Shown here piece after piece: positions 7,398 through 14,780 of a DNA stretch of 29,447 bases. How positions within the stretch are numbered: the stretch's first letter is position 1; every line of letters begins with the position of its first letter. The stretch is taken from the IMG/VR virus record IMGVR_UViG_3300009176_000065, positions 1 through 29,447 of that record. One strand, given 5' to 3'. The notes below the pieces were generated by a model, which was not told the DNA's origin, did no database searches, and saw only the letters and a list, made by a program, of their open reading frames with translations. The position numbers and the translations under genes were made by a program. The stretch is from a virus.

Positions 7398-8642
7398 ATG
7401 CCGACTACGCCTCTTTCCCCTACCGGTGCAAGCCGGACGCTGTACGACGCCGTGCTCAAGGATTTCTATTACGGCCCGATTGTCAAGCAGCTGAACGACT
7501 CCACTCCGCTCCTGCAGCGGCTGGAGAGCACGACCGACCACGTGGACATGTCCGGCCGTCAGGTCGTCGTGCCGCTGTGGACTGGCCGCTCGCCCGGCAA
7601 GGGCTGGCGCGGTGAGGGTGGGCAGCTGCCTACCTCGGGTGCACAGGTCACCAAGAAGGCCGTGTACACCCTGGCTTCGAGCTACGGCTCGTTTCGCCTG
7701 ACCGGCCATGTCATCCGCTTCACCCGCAACGACGCAGGTGCGTTCGTTCGCGCGATGGAGACGGAGATGAACGGCATCAAGAGCGACGTGGCAGTTGACC
7801 TGGCGCGTGTGCTCTACGGCGACGGCACCGCTGTCGTGTCTGGCATCACGTCGGGCTCGACCGGCACCGTTATCAACCTGCTCACCAACGAGCCCCTCGT
7901 CAAGGGCCAGCTGTACGTCGGCCTGCTCATTGACGTTGGCACGCTCGCCAACCCGGAGTCCCGCGCGAACGCGCAGGCCATCACCGCCGTCTCGGTTTCC
8001 GCCGCGACGATCACGGTGGCTGCCTCGGGTACCCCGGTTGCGGGCGAGTTCGTGTTCATCAACGACAACGCCCAGGCCTCCTCGGTTTCGAACGAGGCCT
8101 CGGGTCTGCAGCAGCTGATCTCTTCGGCGGCTGCGACTGTCGGTGGCATCACCGAGGCTTCCGAGCCGACGTGGGTTCCGCAGCGTGACACGGCAGCCTC
8201 CGCGCTGACCGTTGACCGCATGCTCCAGATGCGCGGTCGCCTCAAGCAGGCCGGTGGGTCGATGAACCAGTTCATCGTCACCGACGACTTCGGGCTCCGC
8301 ACGTTCTGGAACGCCCACACCGACGCGGGCGCTGTCAAGGGAATCCGGTACAACGATCCGGCGAACCTTGAGGGCGGCTTCGAGACGGTGAAGTTCGCCA
8401 CCACGCCCCTCATCGGGGACTACCTCCACCCGTGGGGTCGGATGCACTTCGTCGATGGCGATGCGCTGAAGATTTTCCACACGGGCGACTGGCAGTACCT
8501 CGACGAGGACGGCCGCATCCTGAAGCAGGTCACGGGCTACGACGCCTGGGAAGGCTTCCTGGTGCGTGACCTCCAGCTGGGTACGAACCGGCGCAACTCG
8601 TCCGGCGTCATCACCTTCACGGGTGACACCACCGGCGTCTGA
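7398..8642 (+). CDS. Major capsid protein (HK97-like fold inferred)
   Basis: The 414-aa product is the expected shell protein: it follows the scaffold, has mixed alpha/beta composition with few cysteines, and its N-terminal half has a typical pattern of a long arm, a helix with TPLLQRLE, a beta hairpin (MSGRQVVVPLW) and 'GSFRLTGHVIRFTRNDAGAF', as in HK97-fold coats. Residues about 135-215 are Val/Thr/Ala-rich beta sequence, perhaps an inserted domain. The codon choice is more strongly C/G-ending than in its neighbours, as in highly expressed genes. ATG 7398 has GAGG at 7387-7390. A strong hairpin follows the gene at 8677-8726. Confidence 0.88.
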   Translation: MPTTPLSPTGASRTLYDAVLKDFYYGPIVKQLNDSTPLLQRLESTTDHVDMSGRQVVVPLWTGRSPGKGWRGEGGQLPTSGAQVTKKAVYTLASSYGSFRLTGHVIRFTRNDAGAFVRAMETEMNGIKSDVAVDLARVLYGDGTAVVSGITSGSTGTVINLLTNEPLVKGQLYVGLLIDVGTLANPESRANAQAITAVSVSAATITVAASGTPVAGEFVFINDNAQASSVSNEASGLQQLISSAAATVGGITEASEPTWVPQRDTAASALTVDRMLQMRGRLKQAGGSMNQFIVTDDFGLRTFWNAHTDAGAVKGIRYNDPANLEGGFETVKFATTPLIGDYLHPWGRMHFVDGDALKIFHTGDWQYLDEDGRILKQVTGYDAWEGFLVRDLQLGTNRRNSSGVITFTGDTTGV

Positions 8643-8676
8643 TCGGCCACTAGTCCTGTAACCCAGGGCACACACG

Positions 8677-8726
8677 CGAAAGGAGGGAACGGTTCGAGCC
8701 ACTGGCTTGGCTGTTCCCTCCTTTCG
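8677..8726 (+). terminator. 14-bp hairpin after the capsid gene (terminator or processing site)
   Basis: The arms CGAAAGGAGGGAAC (8677-8690) and GTTCCCTCCTTTCG (8713-8726) are perfectly complementary. The 22-base loop contains a smaller stem, AGCC (8697-8700)/GGCT (8704-8707). No long T tract follows (TCATTTCC). It lies in the only sizeable gap of the structural block (8643-8773), so it may end most capsid transcripts or protect their 3' ends, letting the capsid mRNA exceed the connector mRNA. The left arm contains an extended Shine-Dalgarno sequence and the right arm copies the end of 16S rRNA. Confidence 0.75.
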
Positions 8727-8773
8727 TCATTTCCATGTTCAGTGTAACAGTGAACTAACCCTTCGGAGTGAAC

Positions 8774-9214
8774 ATGAGCCTCTACATCCCCGGCTACGGC
8801 CTGGCGACAGACGAAGAGCTTGCAGTCGGAGCCGTCTGCCGAAAGCACGACAGTGACCTGGTGTTCCGCCGTTCGGAGCGCACAGGGAACTACACCATCT
8901 TCCAGCGTCTGATGCGCAACAGCCCGTACGTCATTGGACAGGTCGAGGAACTTGAGGGTGGGGATCTATTCCCTGTCTGTGCATTCCCCAACCGGCGCAT
9001 GCCCTCGACGGACGAGGTGGAGAAGTGGCTCTACCAGAACGACGAGATGAGACAGGACACTCTCGAAGCAGTCGAGCGACGCAACCGGGCCCGCATGGAC
9101 GCTGCTGACGCACGCACGCGAGAGGCAGGACACGAAGCTGCTATCAGGCTGAGGCGGCTGGCATACGGCCAGGACGGATTCAGCGCACCCAACAGTGGCA
9201 AGAGAAGGAGGTAA
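8774..9214 (+). CDS. Hypothetical protein between capsid and adaptor (146 aa)
   Basis: Unknown family. I chose ATG 8774, five bases after GGAG (8765-8768); a GTG at 8768 would use the ribosome binding site itself. Residues 1-75 look folded (SLYIPGYGLATDEELAVGAV; FQRLMRNSPYVIGQVE), while residues 80-146 form a charged helix ending in a very basic tail (NSGKRRR). It might be a head-completion, decoration or DNA-binding virion protein. The TAA stop lies just before the adaptor ATG, and the adaptor's AGGAGG (9206-9211) is inside its last codons, so the two are coupled. Confidence 0.82.
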   Translation: MSLYIPGYGLATDEELAVGAVCRKHDSDLVFRRSERTGNYTIFQRLMRNSPYVIGQVEELEGGDLFPVCAFPNRRMPSTDEVEKWLYQNDEMRQDTLEAVERRNRARMDAADARTREAGHEAAIRLRRLAYGQDGFSAPNSGKRRR

Positions 9215-9217
9215 CGC

Positions 9218-9889
9218 ATGCTGCCAAGCGCAATGGTGACAGAGATCCAGGCGCACGACTTCCAGGACATCGACGCCAACACCAGGATCTACCCGCTCCT
9301 CACGAGCGAGAATCGAAGGCTCTGCGCTCTGGCGCCGTTCCCCTTCCTGGAGAAGTTCTCCACCTGGACAGAGGCTGTGGGCACCCCCGCAACTCCCTTG
9401 GTGGGGGCCCCGACGGACATTCGAGCCGTCAAGAACATGGGCATGCCCGGAGTACAGGACAACGCAGGCAATCTCTCGTACCTGCGGCGTGACTACATCG
9501 AGAAGACCTTCGGGTTCAATAGCTATCTTTTGGCTGACTTCCCGACGCGCTACAACCTGTACGGCACGAACTCGACCGGCGGCATGAACCTGTACGTGTA
9601 TCCGTACATCACGGCATCGACTCTCTTTGCCTTGGACTACTACGCGCTGCCGCCTGTGCTCGGGGCTGGCACCACGGAGGCTCAGCTGCTTCTGCCGGAC
9701 ATGTACTGCCCCATCCTCATGGATCGTGTGCTCGCTCGGCTCAGTCGGGCTGAGGGCGACCTTACGGATGGAGACACGTACGAGGCTCGTGCGAACGCTG
9801 GCGTGTCGGAGATGATGATGTCCTTCGAGGTCAATCAGGACTCGCCGGATCCCATGCTCTACACGGACTACGACGACTACAACTTTTGA
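9218..9889 (+). CDS. Head-tail adaptor protein (T7 gp11 / P22 gp4-like position)
   Basis: The adaptor ring sits under the portal and connects it to the tail nozzle. The 223 residues end with the pattern seen in this family: a beta segment (YYALPPVLGAGTTEAQLLLP), then a helix (MYCPILMDRVLARLSRAEGD), then 'GDTYEARANAGVSEMMMSFE'. Length is near that of T7 gp11. It precedes a ~750-aa protein just as gp11 precedes gp12 in T7. ATG 9218 follows AGGAGG at 9206-9211. Family assignment is by pattern and order. Confidence 0.75.
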   Translation: MLPSAMVTEIQAHDFQDIDANTRIYPLLTSENRRLCALAPFPFLEKFSTWTEAVGTPATPLVGAPTDIRAVKNMGMPGVQDNAGNLSYLRRDYIEKTFGFNSYLLADFPTRYNLYGTNSTGGMNLYVYPYITASTLFALDYYALPPVLGAGTTEAQLLLPDMYCPILMDRVLARLSRAEGDLTDGDTYEARANAGVSEMMMSFEVNQDSPDPMLYTDYDDYNF

Positions 9890-9902
9890 TAGGAGGTGAC
9901 AC

Positions 9903-12152
9903 ATGTCCCCATTGCTCCAGACCACGACCGCTGAAGGTGCTCTCAAGGGCATGGTCACCGCACGGGCTCCTCACGAACTTGGAGAGCAGGAGGTTGCGTA
10001 CCTTCAGGACGCGCTGGTCAACCAGCCGGGCTTCGTAGCTCGCCGCGGCGCCATCACTGGTACGACCCCCATTACAGCTGCCAACCTGGACTCAAGCCGC
10101 CCCGTTGCCATCAACACGGTCTACGATCCCAGCGGTGCTCAGAAGGTCTGTATCTTTTACTTCAAGGACACAGGCTCCCAGATCCAGCTGTGGATGTCCA
10201 TTTACACCCCGGCACTGGTTTTCGTGCAGAAGCACTACATCACCACGATGAACTTGTACCCCTCCAAGTGGGGCTGGGTGCACACGGCGACCGCCATTGA
10301 CGGCTCGCTGATCGTTTCCTTCCGGTACAACTACAACCGTGACCCGTCGATTGGCAACGAGTTTGGTGTGTACAAGTATTATGGGGCCTGCCCTTCGACT
10401 ATCTACGCTGCAGGCGCAGCCCCTACTGCCACGATCACCTTCACCGAGGGCAGCACCTCCGTGACGGGCACGGCCGGGGAGATCGCTAAGATTTCCTTCC
10501 CAGGCCTGATTATCAATACCCTGGGCATCGTCAAGTCTGTCACGTCCAGCACTCAGGTGGAGTTGCTATACCCGGCGACCAACTCGGGCGCTGCGGTCGC
10601 ACGCAGCTTCTACGTGATCGACAACATGTCTGTGTTCCGTGCGCGGGGCAAGATCAGCTGCGCGGCCGGAGTGCTGGTGGGCATTACTGGGTATGGTACG
10701 CGATTCACTGAGATACGCGACCGCGCGACCATCACTCCTGGCTCCGGCTACACCATTGTGGATGCTACCACGATGAAGAAGCTCGCGGGTCTGGATGTCA
10801 ACACTCCGGCACCTGCGGCGTCTGACACAGTGCTTGGAGTGCCTACGGCAGTCACACGCTCCGCGTCCCTGAAGAACTACATCCTGGCGGCCAGTGACAG
10901 CACCGTTGATTCCTTTTACAACAGGCATCCTGGTCAGCAGTCCGTCTTCCCGCTACCACCCCCGAAGGCGGCCAAGGGATCTTTCTTCGCAGCCTACAAG
11001 GGCCTCATGGTGTCCTTCAACGCGGTCGTGCAGGCCGCAGCCAGTGATGATGCGGGGGATCTGCAGACCACCGCACGAGCCTACCTGCACGGCCCCCGGT
11101 TCCCGGAGATCATGGATCACAGTGCGACGGATGGAGACTGGTTCGAGGTGTCCTCTATTCGCGGTGGTGACACCTACGGTGTGGCGGTAGTTGCAGGATC
11201 CGATTCGGTGGTTCTGTGCAAGGCGCAGGAGTCGTTCGCCATGACGGGAGACACACCGGATGACTTCACACTCCAGAAGATTGCCGACGATGGGGCTCTT
11301 CACTTTGACGGGGTAGCCACCTGGCGAGGCAAAGCCATCTGGTGCGGACGCACAGGCATTTGGATGTACTCGTCCGATATGCCTGAGCCGGAAAACATCA
11401 TCGAGAACACCATCCTTCCTACGTGGAAGAACTTGGTGGCAAGCTTTGTTACCGGAGGCACAGCGCCAGACACGGACGGTCAGATGACGAACGTCGTTCA
11501 TGCCTTCGTGTACAAGGACTACCTGTTCGTCAACGTGATGAGCACAGCGTTCGGTGCTTCTGTGTACACGGACGGAGTGGCTAGAACTCAGAACCCTATC
11601 CAGCTGATGATCTACATGCCCACTAGGGCGGTGTCATTCCTTACGAACTTCAACTTCCAAGGGTTCGTGCAGATCGGCAACGCTGGGTACGTGATCCTTC
11701 CCCAGGACAGCAGCACCACCCACCATCTCTTCCCTGTTGACAACCTGTTCGTTCAGGGCGGGGCGACCGTGGATTCGATACTCACTGCCAACAGCTACAA
11801 CTCCGGCTCGGTGCCTACAAGTGTAGGCCCGTGGTTCCACATGGAGTCAAGGGCTTTTGATGTAGGAGACGGACTGCTGAAGAAGAACTGGAAGCAGCTG
11901 GCTATCGAGAGCAAGATGACAGGCACCAAGCGAATGTTCCTCGACACTGTGGCTGGGCTCAACTCCACCGCAGTGCGGGCGGCTCTGCCGTTCACAGGAA
12001 CTGGCAGCTTCCTGGCAGCCCGGGTGAAGTTCCGCACACGTGACCAGTACATGCGGTTCAGGCTCTACGAGGATATCAACAACCGACCCAGCACCCTCAT
12101 CATGGGCGCCTGGCAGTGGGCCTACAAGGCTGCTCGCCGGGGTGCGGTGTGA
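9903..12152 (+). CDS. Tail nozzle protein (T7 gp12 / P22 gp10-like), putative
   Basis: The 749 residues are beta-rich throughout with almost no long helix, as expected for the beta-propeller nozzle at the tail tip. The start resembles nozzle proteins: an early 'KGMVTARAPHELGEQEVAYL' and 'QPGFVARRGAI', where the family has a statement of DNA-facing arms followed by a G-x-x-x-R-x-G turn. Length is near T7 gp12. It starts at ATG 9903 with the cassette aggaggtgacacatg, found again at 13224-13238. Its TGA overlaps a GTG start of the next gene. No hydrolase motif was seen, which argues against a tailspike enzyme. Confidence 0.72.
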   Translation: MSPLLQTTTAEGALKGMVTARAPHELGEQEVAYLQDALVNQPGFVARRGAITGTTPITAANLDSSRPVAINTVYDPSGAQKVCIFYFKDTGSQIQLWMSIYTPALVFVQKHYITTMNLYPSKWGWVHTATAIDGSLIVSFRYNYNRDPSIGNEFGVYKYYGACPSTIYAAGAAPTATITFTEGSTSVTGTAGEIAKISFPGLIINTLGIVKSVTSSTQVELLYPATNSGAAVARSFYVIDNMSVFRARGKISCAAGVLVGITGYGTRFTEIRDRATITPGSGYTIVDATTMKKLAGLDVNTPAPAASDTVLGVPTAVTRSASLKNYILAASDSTVDSFYNRHPGQQSVFPLPPPKAAKGSFFAAYKGLMVSFNAVVQAAASDDAGDLQTTARAYLHGPRFPEIMDHSATDGDWFEVSSIRGGDTYGVAVVAGSDSVVLCKAQESFAMTGDTPDDFTLQKIADDGALHFDGVATWRGKAIWCGRTGIWMYSSDMPEPENIIENTILPTWKNLVASFVTGGTAPDTDGQMTNVVHAFVYKDYLFVNVMSTAFGASVYTDGVARTQNPIQLMIYMPTRAVSFLTNFNFQGFVQIGNAGYVILPQDSSTTHHLFPVDNLFVQGGATVDSILTANSYNSGSVPTSVGPWFHMESRAFDVGDGLLKKNWKQLAIESKMTGTKRMFLDTVAGLNSTAVRAALPFTGTGSFLAARVKFRTRDQYMRFRLYEDINNRPSTLIMGAWQWAYKAARRGAV

Positions 12153-12637
12153 GTCCTCTTCGCTCAGACATTCGGTCGATGGACACGGAGTACGCTGGTT
12201 TGCCAAAAGCAACCAAAGTATTCTGTGCAGCGGTGCAGGGATTGGCGGCAGGATTCGCTACCGTGGCAATGGACACCCTCAAGTTCAACTACGGAGGGTA
12301 CACCTACCTCACGGGTGGTGTGGGTTTCCCCTACACCACCATTGTCGTTCCTGAGCCGGGTATCTACGACCTCAAGGCCAGCGGGCAGGTGGTTGCTGGC
12401 AACATGCACTTCTACTCCTTCAACGTCAACGGCGCACTTGGAGTGGCCCCCTACCAAGAGTACGGGGTTACGACTGTACTTGCCGGGGCCCCCTTCAATC
12501 TAGGGGTCGTGACGGGAGCGGCTGAGTTGAAGGCAGGAGACACCGTGGCTGTGGGTATGTACAACGATGTGGCCGCGGTCAACACGGTAGCCAACACATT
12601 CTGGCTCTACGTCGAAAAGAGAGGAGGGCAATACTGA
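12149..12637 (+). CDS. C1q/TNF-like jelly-roll protein, candidate receptor-binding protein (162 aa)
   Basis: I start it at GTG 12149, which overlaps the upstream TGA (GTGA); ATG 12179 is an alternative. From about residue 45 the sequence has the spacing of a C1q/TNF-type beta sandwich: VVPEPGIYDLKASGQVV, then FYSFNVNGALGV, then AAELKAGDTVAVGMYND, and a final strand FWLYVEKRG. In phages such modules are often trimeric heads that bind the host surface. It follows the nozzle and no other fibre gene is visible nearby, so it may be the distal tail or fibre head. The fold and role are inferred from motif spacing. Confidence 0.75.
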   Translation: MSPLRSDIRSMDTEYAGLPKATKVFCAAVQGLAAGFATVAMDTLKFNYGGYTYLTGGVGFPYTTIVVPEPGIYDLKASGQVVAGNMHFYSFNVNGALGVAPYQEYGVTTVLAGAPFNLGVVTGAAELKAGDTVAVGMYNDVAAVNTVANTFWLYVEKRGGQY

Positions 12638-13224
12638 TGGCATACGACAGTGCGACCGCAGTGGCAGAAGCCTCGAACGCATACAAGCGAGCACTTGCCG
12701 TAGCTCAACAGAAGCGCGCCTCCATAGAGCAGGGGTACGGGCTCAACGACGACGGCACGATGGACAACACCGAAGCCGGACACCTGGGCTCCATCTACCA
12801 GGGTAATCTGGACTCGGTGAATCAGGAGCACCAGGCCGAAGTGGCAGATCGTCGCCGCGGATTCGGGATTGGTGGAGGCCTGGCAGGAAAGAACACGGCT
12901 GCCGCTGATCGGGTGGCGCAGCAGCGTCAGGCGTTGGGTCTGCGCTCGGCCGCAGCTGACCTCGGGGCCAACACCCAGGAGCAGCAGCTGGCAACACAAG
13001 ACTACCGTGACCAGGTAGGCGACGACGGGCTCGGCGGCATCATCGGGCGGAACGCTGCCTGGGATCTCGCGCAGAACCTGATTGCCACTCCTGTGCTCGG
13101 GTCAGCCCCTGCTCCAGCCTCTCCGCTCGGGGCAGCTATCTCTCCCGTGCAGGCTGCAGCCAATCGTCTGGCACTGAAGAAGAATCCACGGGCAGCACAG
13201 GCTGCCAAGAATAACCGATACTGA
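12637..13224 (+). CDS. Small internal virion protein candidate (195 aa)
   Basis: Unrecognised family. Its ATG 12637 shares one base with the previous TGA and has GAGGAGG upstream. It is rich in Ala, Gln and Gly with charged helices (YKRALAVAQQKRASIEQGY; AADRVAQQRQALGLRSAAAD), lacks Cys and Trp in most of its length, and ends in a basic tail rich in Ala and Asn. Proteins of this size and composition preceding two larger helical proteins recall the trio ejected from podovirus heads (gp14-15-16 in T7; gp7-20-16 in P22). That parallel rests on position and composition. Confidence 0.78.
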   Translation: MAYDSATAVAEASNAYKRALAVAQQKRASIEQGYGLNDDGTMDNTEAGHLGSIYQGNLDSVNQEHQAEVADRRRGFGIGGGLAGKNTAAADRVAQQRQALGLRSAAADLGANTQEQQLATQDYRDQVGDDGLGGIIGRNAAWDLAQNLIATPVLGSAPAPASPLGAAISPVQAAANRLALKKNPRAAQAAKNNRY

Positions 13225-13235
13225 GGAGGTGACAC

Positions 13236-14711
13236 ATGCCAGCACAACCGCTCCCCGGCGCAATGGCGACCGCTTCGATCTATCAGAAGTTCGGGCCGAA
13301 ACCCAACCCCCGCGCCGTCATCACTCCGCACGGCTGGGTTGACCCGCCCTTCACTCCGGGTGAGTCGAAGGCTGCCAAGAACAACACGCCTCCTTCGTCC
13401 CCTGCCAAGACAACGGCCAACAAGATCACCAAGACGCCGAAGGGTCAGTCTGCCTTCGACAAGTGGCTGGCCGGTAAGACCGGAGGCAAGGGCAAGAACG
13501 CCAAGGTCACTGACTACCTCGCGGGCATGCCTGGAGACGAGGCACTCACCGCCTTCCCTTCTCAGCAGACACTGCCGGACGGGTCGAGTGTCCCGTACGT
13601 GCCTGGCAGGGCCTTCAAGCAGGGCTCTGCACGCCTGCTCGACCCTGGCTCCTATGCCAACGATGCTCAGTCGGCCTACAAGCCCGTCATAGACGCTCTC
13701 AGCGGACAGCAAAGTCGTCTCTCCAGCGGGATCGGTCAGGCCAACTCGATGATCGACAAGAGTTTCGGTGACGCAGCCGACTCTTCCCTGCGCGGAGCAC
13801 AGGTCGTGCAGGACAGCAATGCCAAGGCGAACCAGGGCCTGACGGATCTTGCCGCCCGTCTGGCTCAGGTGGCGGGAGGTGATCCTACGGCCGCAGCGGC
13901 AGTTGGGCAGACGGTTGCGAATCAGCAGACGGCTGACACCCGCTTTGCGAACATCGACGCGGAGGCCCAGGCGGCGGAAGCTGCAGCGGCGAATCGAGAC
14001 GCAGGAACGGCGAAGCTCCAGTACAAGGGAGCGACTGACCAGAACATCGCGGATCTCGCGGAGAAGGTGGCGACAGCGCGCACTCAGGGAGCACAGGCCA
14101 AGTCGGCTGCCCTGAAGGACGCACTCGGATTCAACTCCGACCAGCAGACGGCACAGACAAGTCGTGACGTGGCGAAGCAGGAGGCCTGGCTGGCAGGACA
14201 GCTGGCAGGCCCGCAGATCGAGGCGGGGCGTCTCGCCAACGTTGGCACTCGCTCGAACCTCATCGGTGCGAAGAACAACTCCTCGCTCAACGCCTGGAGC
14301 ACGCTCAACACGGCGAAGCAGAACAAGCTCTCGGCCGACTGGGCAGCCTTCGGCAACAAGACGACGGCCAAGCAGATCCAGGAAGAGGCTGTCAAGGGAT
14401 CCACCAACCCGATCATCCTCGCGCTCACCGATCCTACGGGTGCCGGTGCAGCCATCGAGAAGGATGTCATCGGCTCGATGCTCACGAACAACGGGCCCGG
14501 TGTGGATCCTGGCACGATGTACAAGAATGCCATCAAGACCATGCACCTTGAGTACCCGGACGCTCCGAGTGCCGCGGTGAAGACGCTGGCGGCACAGTTC
14601 ACCAGCAAGCAAATGGGTATCTGGAACTCCCAGCATGCCAAGGGTCAGAAGGCGTACAACAACACCTGGAAGCTCGTCAACGGGGTTCCGAAGCTCGTCC
14701 CCATCAATTAA
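13236..14711 (+). CDS. Ala/Gln-rich helical virion protein, candidate ejection protein (491 aa)
   Basis: The start is ATG 13236 within the cassette aggaggtgacacatg. Residues 1-90 are basic and Pro-rich; about 145-330 are Ala-, Gln- and Asp-rich helices (AAVGQTVANQQTADTRFANI; KVATARTQGAQAKSAALKD), suggesting a long coiled coil; the C-terminus is globular. No enzyme motif is visible. It is the middle of three consecutive genes of rising size, matching the ejection set of podoviruses. The stop codon TAA (14709-14711) lies inside a perfect AT-rich inverted repeat. Confidence 0.8.
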   Translation: MPAQPLPGAMATASIYQKFGPKPNPRAVITPHGWVDPPFTPGESKAAKNNTPPSSPAKTTANKITKTPKGQSAFDKWLAGKTGGKGKNAKVTDYLAGMPGDEALTAFPSQQTLPDGSSVPYVPGRAFKQGSARLLDPGSYANDAQSAYKPVIDALSGQQSRLSSGIGQANSMIDKSFGDAADSSLRGAQVVQDSNAKANQGLTDLAARLAQVAGGDPTAAAAVGQTVANQQTADTRFANIDAEAQAAEAAAANRDAGTAKLQYKGATDQNIADLAEKVATARTQGAQAKSAALKDALGFNSDQQTAQTSRDVAKQEAWLAGQLAGPQIEAGRLANVGTRSNLIGAKNNSSLNAWSTLNTAKQNKLSADWAAFGNKTTAKQIQEEAVKGSTNPIILALTDPTGAGAAIEKDVIGSMLTNNGPGVDPGTMYKNAIKTMHLEYPDAPSAAVKTLAAQFTSKQMGIWNSQHAKGQKAYNNTWKLVNGVPKLVPIN

Positions 14712-14735
14712 AGTTTCGGGCCTGAAACTTTAATT
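14706..14735 (+). repeat. AT-rich perfect 12-bp inverted repeat at a gene end
   Basis: AATTAAAGTTTC (14706-14717) and GAAACTTTAATT (14724-14735) are perfect complements around loop GGGCCT. The left arm includes the TAA stop of the 491-aa gene. The rest of the window is GC-rich, so an 8-AT-pair arm stands out. It could act as a terminator, an RNA processing signal or a protein-binding site before the 1183-aa gene, whose AAGGAGGG and ATG follow at 14766-14783. Confidence 0.7.
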
Positions 14736-14780
14736 AGGGTCTGACAAACTAAAGCGTACCTTAGGAAGGAGGGTCGTCAC

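Noticed and set aside
6345-8702. 785-codon open frame on the minus strand
   Set aside because: It lies fully opposite the scaffold and capsid genes; long antisense frames are expected in GC-rich DNA, and the protein has no recognisable domain.
8727-8770. Promoter in the gap after the capsid gene
   Set aside because: No convincing -35/-10 pair; the CAGTGTAA/CAGTGAAC near-repeat is too short to call.
9891-13238. The repeated 15-mer aggaggtgacacatg (9891-9905 and 13224-13238) as a special DNA repeat
   Set aside because: Both copies are ribosome binding site plus start codon, so similarity is explained by translation.
13002-14636. 544-codon open frame on the minus strand
   Set aside because: Antisense shadow of the 491-aa gene; no ribosome binding site and no plausible protein composition.
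14736-14765. Promoter before the 1183-aa gene (CTGACA as a -35 box)
   Set aside because: No -10-like hexamer at 16-18 bases; only half a motif.
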